Source: Chitinophagaceae bacterium
Lineage (GTDB): Bacteria > Bacteroidota > Bacteroidia > Chitinophagales > Chitinophagaceae
Reading direction: 5' to 3'
Length of the DNA stretch: 33,322 nucleotides
NCBI GenBank assembly: GCA_947476485.1
Contig: CANJQU010000042.1
Span: 1 to 33,322 of the forward strand
Part shown: positions 14,401 to 22,298 of the stretch, piece by piece
How positions within the stretch are numbered: position 1 is the first letter of the stretch
How the letters are laid out: each line of letters begins with the position of its first letter
Notes under the pieces: generated by a model
Told to the model about the DNA's origin: nothing
Databases searched by the model: none
What the model saw: only the letters and a program-made list of their open reading frames with translations
Program-made: the position numbers and the translations under genes

Positions 14401-15699
14401 CCAGAGGCACCGCTAACAACTAATCTCGATTATTGCCAGGGTGATTCTCCGGCTCCATTAACCGCAACAGGGTCAGGGTTAGTATGGTATACTGTTCCTG
14501 TTGGCGGCTCACCGTTGGCGTCTGCTCCGGTGCCTTCAACCGTTGCTCCGGGGAATACTACATGGTATGTATGCCAGAACATAGGGTGCGAAGGTCCGCG
14601 TGCGCCATTGACTGTGACCGTGCATATAAAGGTTCCGCGTCCGTTCATTCTGCCTGCGACTCCACAGGTATGTGCGCTTGCACCGATCGACTACCATTAT
14701 TCCGGAGTTTCCTTTACGGGAGCAACGTTCGCATGGGCAGTGCCTGTGAATGCGGCCATCACAGGTGGTTCGGCTTCAGGACCGGGTATTACTGTTGTGT
14801 TTGATACTTCACTGGCTCAGAACTTCGTTTACCTGACCGTGGGCGACGGATACGTGCCATGTAATGTCACAGACTCTGTACCGATGACGGTTTTTGTCAG
14901 CACTCCGGATGCCGGTTTTTACATAAAACCGGATGTGTGTGTAACTGATTCAATCGTTGTGGCGCTGACGCATCTTTCCCCGGGAGTATCTGATTACATA
15001 TGGGATTTTGGTCCTCCGGGATCTTATGACATGATAGTGGCTTCATCAAATCATGGCGGTCCTTTTAAAATCGTCTGGCCAGTGCCGGGTATTCATATTG
15101 TTTCGATGACCGCTATATCTAACGAGAATTGTCCGTCGAAGCCTGTAAGCGATACATTTAATGTTCATGGTCTGCCTGATGCTAATTTTGATATGTCTCC
15201 GAAATCCGGCGGTATTCTGTGTCTTGAGGATAGCATACTTTTCAGCGCGCACTTAAAGGACGCTAATTGTTCTTATCTGTGGGAACCTGAGCATTGCTTC
15301 AACAATAGCAACAAGTCGACTATATGGGGTAAAGCAGAGCAGGGCAGAACCGAGATCACGCTCACCGTTACCGATGCTTTTGGCTGTAAGTCATTCAGCA
15401 GCCGGCAGCTAAACCCGGATGCATGCTGTACGGTGCTGTTCCCTACGGCCTTTACGCCGAATGGAGATGGACTGAACGATGTATATCGCCCGATCTTAAA
15501 CGGCTATCATAACTTCCACGAATTCCGGATCGTGAACCGGTGGGGACAGACCGTTTTTGAGAGCGCCAATAACTACCCGTCATGGGATGGTAGCTTTGGC
15601 GGTGTTCAGCAGGATATGGGCGTTTACTTCTACTACATTAAGTATGATTGTGGTGCGAATACGATAGAAGAGAAAGGTGATGTGACACTGGTGAGGTAG
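11479..15699 (+). CDS. T9SS type B surface protein with seven Ig-like repeats
   Basis: A 1406-residue secreted protein. A signal peptide (MRKLFILFILCTLV...SVSAQ) covers about residues 1-21. Residues 22-410 form a beta-rich N-terminal region with propeller-like or WD-like features (for example LLFYTDGTNIWN and YGAEFSPDNTKLY). Seven tandem Ig-like repeats of 71-73 residues follow at about 471-974, each with the pattern xVCxGxTTTLxDxxGGGTWSSxNxxVATIG...GVSxGTxxITYxxxxGC, like bacterial Ig (Big_2) domains. Further Ig/PKD-like domains lead to a CHU_C gliding-motility-type C-terminal domain at about 1321-1406 (FPTAFTPNGDGLNDVYRPI ... GVYFYYIKYDCG). This tail directs type B T9SS export and surface attachment. 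The likely role is adhesion or gliding-associated surface function; the ligand is unknown. A strong terminator follows. Confidence 0.9.
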   Translation: MRKLFILFILCTLVRNSVSAQYNTPQNYNWAFGTRAGVSFASGSPVNTSSNLDQYEGSASVSNAAGALLFYTDGTNIWNNTGAIMPGSAGGLIPYSTWSTTMSALIAPVLSNPNQYYVFSIEEAEDYITGDMGAMRMYYCIVDMTLAGGLGNVVPGTLGTFFASPVGEKQIIIPGNNCDLWLVNHGRGNKNFYAYNITNTGINPVPVVSTLGNMTGPFSYGIGVMKVSPNRLRIVTQNWNDPGITGISGPWLNGTELYDFNPNTGSVSNCRLLDSTKEQYGAEFSPDNTKLYTMEDDVAAGGITRICQYDITGATAAAIRATKYTVVSDASEPYTDLKLARNNKIYMGSLNTLPASYLSVINNPNVAGAGCGYAANVVTLSGVGYRYAQEGMPNTFQNVVHDTTFQSHDTTVCSLPAAGITLTAPLGTSYYWYDGTTAATHTALTAGNYWVNVTNACNVISDTIKVHVGGTSILGSLIICPGGSTTLSSATPGGTWSSSATSVATIGSLTGVANGLAIGTTTISYTVAGCSATAILTVQALTPISGTPSVCLGGTTSLTDAMGGGTWSSGNVSVATVGSATGIVSGVSAGTAIITYLTSWCFTTIVVTVNTTSPIAGTLSVCQGSTTTLTDAISGGTWLSGSPGVATIGAGTGLVTGVSGGTANITYTTPAGCRAFAVVTVNPVGPINGSLSVCLGYTTTLTDIAGGGTWSSSNTGVATIGASTGLVTAISVGTTTISYILPSGCSVAVTLSVITVAPINGTPNVCIGSTTTLSSTSTGGTWTSGNPAVATIGLATGVVNGVSLGTATITYTIGGGCTNTIVVTVNPLPAVISGITAICQGATSTLSDATGGGTWSSSDPTIAAIGILSGVVTAVSAGTVTITYKLPTGCVATIPFIVNPLPPNISGPASVCIGTSVTLTDLVGGGTWISGNTGVVTIGFATGVATGISTGTSIITYTLPTGCSITTTISVGTLPEAPLTTNLDYCQGDSPAPLTATGSGLVWYTVPVGGSPLASAPVPSTVAPGNTTWYVCQNIGCEGPRAPLTVTVHIKVPRPFILPATPQVCALAPIDYHYSGVSFTGATFAWAVPVNAAITGGSASGPGITVVFDTSLAQNFVYLTVGDGYVPCNVTDSVPMTVFVSTPDAGFYIKPDVCVTDSIVVALTHLSPGVSDYIWDFGPPGSYDMIVASSNHGGPFKIVWPVPGIHIVSMTAISNENCPSKPVSDTFNVHGLPDANFDMSPKSGGILCLEDSILFSAHLKDANCSYLWEPEHCFNNSNKSTIWGKAEQGRTEITLTVTDAFGCKSFSSRQLNPDACCTVLFPTAFTPNGDGLNDVYRPILNGYHNFHEFRIVNRWGQTVFESANNYPSWDGSFGGVQQDMGVYFYYIKYDCGANTIEEKGDVTLVR
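12889..14400 (+). repeat. Array of seven coding repeats of about 216 bp
   Basis: Units start near 12889, 13105, 13318, 13534, 13750, 13966 and 14185, so periods are 213-219 bp and always whole codons. Each encodes one Ig-like domain with the core GGTWSS. The DNA copies have diverged in third positions, which suggests an old expansion rather than a recent slip. Confidence 0.85.
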
Positions 15700-15723
15700 G
15701 GCGAACACCTAAAAAACTAAATG

Positions 15724-15767
15724 AAAAATGGTACAGTCGTTTACACTGTGCCATTTTTCTTTTTTTG
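15724..15767. terminator. Strong terminator between convergent T9SS genes
   Basis: AAAAATGGTACAGT (15724-15737) pairs with ACTGTGCCATTTTT (15745-15758) over 14 positions with one G-U pair and a 7-base loop; more T residues follow. The A-run on the left lets it work for the minus-strand gene as well. Confidence 0.88.
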
Positions 15768-15800
15768 TTATTTTGCCCGTGCAACTGCAACTCCGTGAAA

Positions 15801-16682
15801 CTACCTTGTAATCACCAATTTTTCGCTCCATTGTCCGTGGTCAGTTATCGCATTGATAAAGTATAGACCTGCCGGACTATCAATATGTAAAGTGCCGTTT
15901 TTATTAGTGGTCATTGTCATTTTTTTTACTGTTTCTCCGAGCATATTTGTAATTGTAACCGAGACGTATTCATCTATTCCTGAAGAAATATTGATGCAAA
16001 ACACAGCCTTGCCAGGATTTGGGTAAACGGATATTACTGAATGGCTGTTCTGTACACCGGTAATACCAACACCTGTATTTGAAAATGAGAGCGTATCTAT
16101 GTACAGGTAGCTACCGGCGTCGGCTGTTGTGGCTGTGCTTGATGCAAAATAAATTACTGCAGTGTCCGGAGTTTCTGAATTGAGGTAAGTGATCGGAAGG
16201 CTAAATGGGGTCCATGAGGTTACAGATCCCGGTAATTTGTAATAAATGAATCCAACGCTGTCCCGGGACGTGCCGGTCCACTTTGTAAACAATAAAGTTA
16301 CGGAACCGGTATCGGTAGATGAAGCCGGAGCATATTGCCATACACCGTTGAGGGAAACGGGGCGCCCGCCGCTAAAAGCGTAGCCCGACTTTGGCAGAAA
16401 AGTAGTGAAATCTATTTTGCCGCTCATTGCTATGCCTGCGATAACTCCGGCAATTGTATTTTTAGAGGTCAGTTTCAGGTAGTGGTTACCCGAAAAGCCC
16501 GGGCTACCTTGTTCACAAGTATATGTGCTTGCAAAGGATCCAAGCGAGTCGGCATTGTCCCACCCATCGGGGTTAGCGTAAGCGCCCATATTTGTCCATG
16601 ATTCAAACCCCGGATTCGGAATTTGCCCAAAAGCAGTTGTGGACAATAAAATGGACATACCGAGTATTAATATTTCTTTCAT
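15801..16682 (-). CDS. T9SS type A sorting-domain protein
   Basis: A 293-residue secreted protein. The start at 16682 gives a clean signal peptide (MKEILILGMSILLSTTAFGQ); an in-frame ATG ten codons earlier is less likely. The mature part begins IPNPGFESWTNMGAYANPDGW, a start common in Bacteroidota exported proteins of the carbohydrate-binding-like jelly-roll type, and includes a predicted beta-sandwich (about 30-210) with GSVTLLFTKW and DTAVIYFASS. The last 75 residues are a type A T9SS sorting domain: VYPNPGKAVFCIN, VTITNMLGETVKK, PAGLYFINA and a final KLVITR strand. The protein should cross the outer membrane by T9SS and stay surface-bound or be released. The exact role is unknown. It converges on the large T9SS gene across a shared terminator. 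Confidence 0.88.
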   Translation of the reverse strand: MKEILILGMSILLSTTAFGQIPNPGFESWTNMGAYANPDGWDNADSLGSFASTYTCEQGSPGFSGNHYLKLTSKNTIAGVIAGIAMSGKIDFTTFLPKSGYAFSGGRPVSLNGVWQYAPASSTDTGSVTLLFTKWTGTSRDSVGFIYYKLPGSVTSWTPFSLPITYLNSETPDTAVIYFASSTATTADAGSYLYIDTLSFSNTGVGITGVQNSHSVISVYPNPGKAVFCINISSGIDEYVSVTITNMLGETVKKMTMTTNKNGTLHIDSPAGLYFINAITDHGQWSEKLVITR

Positions 16683-16847
16683 TTTGAGAGATTTTTGAGA
16701 TAAAGATAACATTATGTGTAATTATGTATTGAATAAAGTTTGCAATAAATCTACAGTGGGAAACTTCTATATCAAGCCGGGTAAATTTAATCTCTAATAT
16801 GAATGTTTTTACGTGCCCAAAATCGTTCTTTTTCTGCTGATTTTAAT

Positions 16848-16869
16848 GGTATCCACATAGTTATTAACA
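16848..16869 (-). promoter_or_regulatory. DnaA-box-like motif upstream of gyrA
   Basis: Read on the minus strand: TGTTAATAACT, then ATGTGGATACC. The core TGTGGATAC differs from a DnaA box (TGTGGATAA) at one position. It shares about 20 positions with the motif upstream of HU at 430-450. Confidence 0.5.
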
Positions 16870-16928
16870 CCTTTATTTTAACACCTTAAATACATGGTGT
16901 TCACACGGCAAATGCCGCTTTAAATCTG

Positions 16929-16936
16929 TATATTTG
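16929..16936 (+). promoter_or_regulatory. -7 box of gyrA
   Basis: TATATTTG exactly matches TAnnTTTG and lies 23 bases before the gyrA ATG. No TTTG is visible at the ideal -33 spacing. Confidence 0.55.
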
Positions 16937-16959
16937 CGCATCTTACTTTAACACGGATT

Positions 16960-19617
16960 ATGGACCAAAATAACGACGATCTTTTACCACAGGAATCCCC
17001 TGAAGAAACGAACAAAATAATTCAGATAAACATTGAGGAACAGATGAAAACGGCCTACATAGATTATTCTATGTCGGTGATCGTTGGCCGTGCATTGCCC
17101 GATGTGCGGGATGGATTGAAGCCGGTTCACCGCAGGGTGCTTTTTGCGATGCATGAGCTCGGTAATACGTTCAATAAACCCCATAAAAAATGTGCCCGTA
17201 TCGTTGGTGAGGTGCTTGGTAAATATCACCCGCACGGCGACGTCTCTGTGTATGACGCGATGGTGCGCATGGCGCAACCGTGGAGCATGAGGTATATGAT
17301 GGTTGACGGCCAGGGAAACTTTGGCTCGCAGGACGGCGATAACCCTGCGGCAATGAGGTATACGGAAGCACGTATGCTGAAACTGGGTGAGGCCATGATG
17401 GAAGACATCGAGAAAGAAACAGTTGACTTCACCCTTAACTTTGACGATACGCTGGAAGAGCCAACCGTGCTTCCTACGCGCCTGCCACAATTGTTGCTCA
17501 ATGGTTCATCCGGCATTGCCGTAGGTATGGCAACCAATATGATGCCGCACAACCTTACTGAGGTTATTGATGGTTGCCTGGCGTATATCGATAACAATGA
17601 CATCACAATAGATGAATTGATGAAGTTTGTGAAGGCTCCCGATTTTCCAACAGGAGGTATCATATTCGGCATAGAGGGGATCAAGGCTGGTTTCCATACC
17701 GGTAGGGGCCGGGTAGTGCTGCGCGGCCGCGTGACCGTTGAGACTATGAAGAATGGCAAGGAGCAAATAATCATAACGGAAGTTCCTTACCAGGTAAGCC
17801 GTGATGCACTAGCTGAGAAGATAGGAGCGCTGGTAAATAACAAGATCATTGATGGTATAACCCATGTGGGTAACGAGTCTAACAAAGAAGGTACCCGGGT
17901 GGTTGTTGAGCTCAGAAAGGATGCTGTAGCGCAGGTTGTGATCAACCAGTTGTATAAATACAGTGAACTGCAAACGTCTTATGGTATCAACAATGTGGCG
18001 CTCGTAAATGGCCGCCCGCGCACGCTAAACTTAAAAGACCTTATATCTGAGTTCATTACCTTCCGTCATGAGGTGGTTGTCCGCCGCACGAACTATGAAC
18101 TTAAGGAAGCTAAGAAGCGCGCCCATATACTTGAGGGTTACCTGATAGCGTTAGATCATCTTGATGAAGTAATAAAGCTCATCCGGAATTCTGCCAATCC
18201 TGATATTGCAAAGGACGGCCTGATAACGACGTTTGGAATGACGGAGATACAGGCGAAAGCAGTTCTGGAACTGCGCCTGCAGCGCCTAACCGGTATGGAG
18301 CGTGAGAAGATCCGTGAAGAACACGCAGAACTGATGAAACTTATCGCGCACCTGGAAGAGATATTGGGTAACCAGGGTCTCCGCTACCAGATCATAAAAG
18401 ACGAACTGCTTGACGTGCAGAAGAAATTCGGCGATGAGCGGAAGAGCGAGATACACTACATGGCAGATGAGATGAGCATTGAAGACCTCATTGAAAAAGA
18501 AGATGTGGTGATCACTGTTTCGCACCTGGGTTATATCAAGCGTACGTCCACCGCTGAATACCGTGCGCAACGGAGAGGTGGCCGCGGCGCTATGGGTGGC
18601 AAAACGCGCGAAGCTGATTTTATAGAACATTTGTTTGTGGCGTCTACTCACCACACGCTTATGTTCTTTACGGAAAAGGGAAGGTGTTTCTGGCTTAAAG
18701 TGTATGAGATACCCGAAGCCGATAAGAACGGAAAGGGCAGAGCGATACAGAACATGATCCAGATCCCTTCAGATGATAAAATAAGAACTGTGATCGATGT
18801 ACCCAAGCTCGACGATGAAGATTACGTCAATAATCATAGCGTAGTTCTTTGTACAAAGAAGGGGATCATTAAAAAGACGAAGCTTGCTGACTTCAGCCGT
18901 CCGCGTGCAAATGGTATCATAGCCATTACCATTGAAGATGGCGACCAGTTGCTTGATGTGGCGCTGACCCAGGAAGATTACTACATCATGATGGCAGTAA
19001 AATCGGGCAGGGCTATTTGTTTCCCTCAGGAGAAAGTGCGTGCAACCGGTCGCGGAGCGATAGGGGTGTTCGGCATAGAACTTGATGAGAATAATGATGA
19101 GGTGATCGGTATGCTGTGTGTTGCGAAGACGGATATTACCAAGCAGGTACTTGTTGTTTCTGAGAAAGGACTTGGAAAGCGTACGCCGTTCCTGGAGAAG
19201 GTTGAAAAGGTAGATGGCGCTGAAGCGAGTGCGGTAGAAGATGAACCACACAACATGGTGCAGATAGGAGATGACAAATACCTGCTTTCCTACCGCGTCA
19301 CTAATCGTGGCGGCAAGGGCGTAAAGACGATAAATGTAACAGAGAAAACAGGCGGATTGATCGGGCTGGTAGGCGTGCAGGAAAGCGATGATCTGATGAT
19401 TACCTGCGAGTCGGGTGTTACTATCCGTATGAAGGTATCTGCGATCCGGGAAGCAGGCAGGGCTACACAGGGTGTGAAGCTCATCAATATTGATGAGGGA
19501 GACAGAATAGCGGCCATTGCGCGTATAGCAGAGCAGGAAGATGAAGAAGACAACGAAAATGGAGCAGAAGGAACAACTGATGATGAAGCAGGAGAAACCC
19601 CGGTTGTTGAAGAATAG
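16960..19617 (+). CDS. gyrA: DNA gyrase subunit A
   Basis: An 885-residue type IIA topoisomerase subunit. With GyrB it introduces negative supercoils using ATP. The winged-helix domain includes KYHPHGDVSVYD (88-99) and the catalytic R133-Y134 in AMRYTEAR, whose tyrosine forms the DNA link. The tower and coiled-coil region follows. The GyrA box QRRGGRG, needed for DNA wrapping, is at 537-543, which separates gyrase from topoisomerase IV. Six-bladed pinwheel repeats follow, and the tail is acidic (EDEEDNENG...). The residue matching E. coli Ser83 is V95, while Asp87 is kept as D99. Start and length are normal. Three exported TPR-like genes follow in the same direction, the first 50 bases away. 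Confidence 0.97.
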   Translation: MDQNNDDLLPQESPEETNKIIQINIEEQMKTAYIDYSMSVIVGRALPDVRDGLKPVHRRVLFAMHELGNTFNKPHKKCARIVGEVLGKYHPHGDVSVYDAMVRMAQPWSMRYMMVDGQGNFGSQDGDNPAAMRYTEARMLKLGEAMMEDIEKETVDFTLNFDDTLEEPTVLPTRLPQLLLNGSSGIAVGMATNMMPHNLTEVIDGCLAYIDNNDITIDELMKFVKAPDFPTGGIIFGIEGIKAGFHTGRGRVVLRGRVTVETMKNGKEQIIITEVPYQVSRDALAEKIGALVNNKIIDGITHVGNESNKEGTRVVVELRKDAVAQVVINQLYKYSELQTSYGINNVALVNGRPRTLNLKDLISEFITFRHEVVVRRTNYELKEAKKRAHILEGYLIALDHLDEVIKLIRNSANPDIAKDGLITTFGMTEIQAKAVLELRLQRLTGMEREKIREEHAELMKLIAHLEEILGNQGLRYQIIKDELLDVQKKFGDERKSEIHYMADEMSIEDLIEKEDVVITVSHLGYIKRTSTAEYRAQRRGGRGAMGGKTREADFIEHLFVASTHHTLMFFTEKGRCFWLKVYEIPEADKNGKGRAIQNMIQIPSDDKIRTVIDVPKLDDEDYVNNHSVVLCTKKGIIKKTKLADFSRPRANGIIAITIEDGDQLLDVALTQEDYYIMMAVKSGRAICFPQEKVRATGRGAIGVFGIELDENNDEVIGMLCVAKTDITKQVLVVSEKGLGKRTPFLEKVEKVDGAEASAVEDEPHNMVQIGDDKYLLSYRVTNRGGKGVKTINVTEKTGGLIGLVGVQESDDLMITCESGVTIRMKVSAIREAGRATQGVKLINIDEGDRIAAIARIAEQEDEEDNENGAEGTTDDEAGETPVVEE

Positions 19618-19667
19618 TTGTGATAAATATTGAACGTAGAAAAGCGATTATAATCAAAACTGATAAA

Positions 19668-20939
19668 ATGAGAAAAGTAATTCTGACCATTGCAGCGCTG
19701 GGCATAACATTTGCGGGCATAGCACAGGAAAAGTATGTAACATCGGCAAACGTGGCTTTAAATCAAGGTCATTTTGAGGAAGCAAAGGAAGAGATAGATA
19801 AGGCGATGAAAAATCCGGAGATGCAGGAAAAGCCCAAGGCGTTGCTTGCGAAAGCCAGTATCTATATTGCTTTGAAGACTACTGAAAAGTATAAAACTTC
19901 CGACATATACAGAGAGGGAGCCCAGGCTGCCATAAAATTAGCTGAAACTAAGCCGGAGTATGAAAAGGAAACTGTTGATATTTTGTTGCTGAGTTGCCTT
20001 GGCCTTTATTATAATGACGGCATGATAGCTTATTCGAACAAGGACGATGCAAATCGGTACAATGCAGCAGCAGACCTGCTAAAAAATGTACTGAAGATAC
20101 AGCAACTGAACGGAGGCAAACGATTGGAGAAATTTGAAAAAATGCCGAAATTAGACAGTGCGATAGCAAAGACTAAAATGTACCTGGCATTTTGCAGTTA
20201 TTTCACGGGCAAGTATGCCGAGGCCATTCCGATGCTTATTGCTGCAAAAGACAATCCTATTACGAAGTCCACATACGTTTACGAGGACCTGATCGATGCG
20301 TATGAGAAGACGAAGGAACTGGATAAGGAGTTAGCGGTAATACAGGAAGCACGGGCCGCATTTCCCCAGGATCAAAGTTTGCGCAATGACGAGTTGAACT
20401 ATTATATAATTGCCGGCAAACAGGAGGAACTGGTTAAAAAGCTGGAAGTTGAATCAGCCAAGGATCCGGGTAATGCTGAGCTAGTGTTTAGTATGGCGAT
20501 CGTTTATTCAGGCCTTGCAAACCCCAAAACAGGTGAAAAGCCTGCAAACAAAGCGGAGCTTATGAAAAAAGCTGAGGATGCGTTTGTTAAAGCCATATCA
20601 TTGTCTCCGGACAATGGGGAATACAATTACAACCTGAGTGGTTTTTATAACAACCAGGCAAAGGATATTAACGATCAGATGAATGCAATTACCGGTACGT
20701 CTGCCGCTGAAACCAAAAAATATGATGCGTTGAAACCACAGCGTGATGGTTTTTTTGAAAAGGCGCTTCCGTATGCTGAGAAGGCTTACAGCGTCCTTGA
20801 TCCTAAATCAGGTTCATTTAAAGGTGGTGAGAAAAATGCTTATTTAGGAACGCTACAGGTGCTTATCCAGATATATTCTATACAGAACAAAATGGATAAA
20901 GTAGGGGTGCTGAGACCAAAATTGAATGCTATTAAATAA
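19668..20939 (+). CDS. Exported TPR-like protein, paralog 1
   Basis: A 423-residue protein with a signal peptide (MRKVILTIAALGITFAGIAQ). The rest is almost all helical and reads as tetratricopeptide-like repeats: KYVTSANVALNQGHFEEAKEE, YREGAQAAIKLAETKPEYE, AFCSYFTGKYAEAIPMLIAA, YEDLIDAYEKTKELDKELAV and AFVKAISLSPDNGEYNYNL. It is the first of three tandem paralogs; shared landmarks are YEKETVD, DNPIT, LRNDELNYYI and KKYDALKPQRD. Such proteins usually scaffold protein complexes in the periplasm; the partner is unknown. The start at 19668 is chosen for its signal peptide; an in-frame ATG at 19620 would bury it. It lies 50 bases after gyrA and 9 bases before the next paralog. Confidence 0.88.
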   Translation: MRKVILTIAALGITFAGIAQEKYVTSANVALNQGHFEEAKEEIDKAMKNPEMQEKPKALLAKASIYIALKTTEKYKTSDIYREGAQAAIKLAETKPEYEKETVDILLLSCLGLYYNDGMIAYSNKDDANRYNAAADLLKNVLKIQQLNGGKRLEKFEKMPKLDSAIAKTKMYLAFCSYFTGKYAEAIPMLIAAKDNPITKSTYVYEDLIDAYEKTKELDKELAVIQEARAAFPQDQSLRNDELNYYIIAGKQEELVKKLEVESAKDPGNAELVFSMAIVYSGLANPKTGEKPANKAELMKKAEDAFVKAISLSPDNGEYNYNLSGFYNNQAKDINDQMNAITGTSAAETKKYDALKPQRDGFFEKALPYAEKAYSVLDPKSGSFKGGEKNAYLGTLQVLIQIYSIQNKMDKVGVLRPKLNAIK

Positions 20940-20948
20940 TCAAAAGAA

Positions 20949-22253
20949 ATGGTAAGTAAATTGAGAAGTGTTGTTTTGTTTTTTTTGACCGCGGGATTTG
21001 CCGCAAATGCATTCGCACAGGCGAAGCCCTCTAAGACCGCTGGTAGCGGTGATGACAAGTATATTGTTTCAGCCCTTACTGCTCTTAAAGCAAATAATCT
21101 TGATGAGGCGAAAACGGAAATTGATAAGGCGTTCACCCCGGAAACAAAAGATAAAGCCAAAGCTTATTTTGTGAAGGCAGAGGTCTATATCTCATTGCAG
21201 CAGCAGAGTAAAAACAGCGGAGGTACTTACTACCAGGATGCTGCCAGGGCTCTTTTTAAGCTGATAGAGCTGAAGGCTGACTATGAAAAGGCAACTGTGG
21301 ATCAGATATTGCTTTACTGCGGTTTTGCTTATTTCAATGATGGTGTTAAATCATACAACGATCACAAGTTTGCTGAGTCTATTGATATAATGAAGTATGT
21401 ACTGAAGGTTCGTGATATTAGCGGCGGCGAGAAGAAATTTGAAAAGCTGCCACAAGGCAAGCAATTCGACACAGTGTGCGCAAATGTGACGCTTAGTATG
21501 GCAAACAGCGCATATACATTATTGAAGTATGACGAGGCGGCGCCATTACTCGCTGCTGCAAAAAATAATCCAATAACAAGATCGGCAGCAGTTTATGAGT
21601 GTCTTATCGATGCTTACAACCATTTAAAGAATTCAAAGGAATCTTTTGCTGTGGTGGAAGAGGCCAGGAATGCCTATCCAGATGATCTCATCATTCGCAA
21701 CCAGGAGCTGAATTATTATCTTGCGACCGGTAAGCATGAGGAGCTTGCGAAAAAGCTAGAAGCGGCTGTCACTAAAGAGCCTAATAATTCGGAGATACTC
21801 AGCAACCTTGCCTTTGCTTATCTTTCTATGGCAAGCGCCAAAGACGGCAGGAAAACCAGTAATACTTCGGAATTGTTAGCGAAGGCGGAAGAGTCGTTTA
21901 AGAACGCATTAAAACTTTCACCGGAGAGCGGCTCCAGCAACTACAATTTTGGTGCGCTGTATTTTAACCAGGCGATAGACCTGAATGAACAGATGAATAC
22001 GATAGCAGCATCTGCAAACGCTGATCAAAAGAAGTATGATGATCTTAAAGCTAAGCGAGACGCATTTTTTGCCAAGTCGATGCCTTACCTGGAGAAATCA
22101 TACACCGTGTTCTCTGCAAATGAAAATAACCTGAAGGGAGAAGACCAGGCTAATTATAAGGGTACTGTAGCGGCCCTGGGCAAAGTTTATGCTGCACAAA
22201 ACAAGGCAGATAAAGCAACTGAAATGAACAGAAAGTATGAAACCCTGAAATAA
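20949..22253 (+). CDS. Exported TPR-like protein, paralog 2
   Basis: A 434-residue protein with a signal peptide (about 1-24, ending NAFAQ), then a short low-complexity linker (AKPSKTAGSGDD) and a helical TPR-like body. It aligns with its neighbours along the whole length: KYIVSALTALKANNLDEAKTE, YEKATVDQI, KNNPITRSA, IRNQELNYYLATG, LKLSPESGSSNYNFGALYFN and KKYDDLKAKRDAFFAKS. The segments match paralog 3 more closely than paralog 1 in places (NNPITRSA, YNFGALYFN versus YSFGALYFN), which hints that 2 and 3 split last. It starts nine bases after paralog 1, clearly one transcript. The function is unknown; a periplasmic scaffold is the simplest guess. Confidence 0.87.
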   Translation: MVSKLRSVVLFFLTAGFAANAFAQAKPSKTAGSGDDKYIVSALTALKANNLDEAKTEIDKAFTPETKDKAKAYFVKAEVYISLQQQSKNSGGTYYQDAARALFKLIELKADYEKATVDQILLYCGFAYFNDGVKSYNDHKFAESIDIMKYVLKVRDISGGEKKFEKLPQGKQFDTVCANVTLSMANSAYTLLKYDEAAPLLAAAKNNPITRSAAVYECLIDAYNHLKNSKESFAVVEEARNAYPDDLIIRNQELNYYLATGKHEELAKKLEAAVTKEPNNSEILSNLAFAYLSMASAKDGRKTSNTSELLAKAEESFKNALKLSPESGSSNYNFGALYFNQAIDLNEQMNTIAASANADQKKYDDLKAKRDAFFAKSMPYLEKSYTVFSANENNLKGEDQANYKGTVAALGKVYAAQNKADKATEMNRKYETLK

Positions 22254-22298
22254 CGTTTGTTTAGGTGAAAATATTGGTCTTGCGATAAATTATGCAAT

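Noticed and set aside
16683-16959. Possible replication origin upstream of gyrA
   Set aside because: Only one DnaA-box-like site and no dnaA, dnaN or cluster of boxes; the motif fits a regulatory site better.
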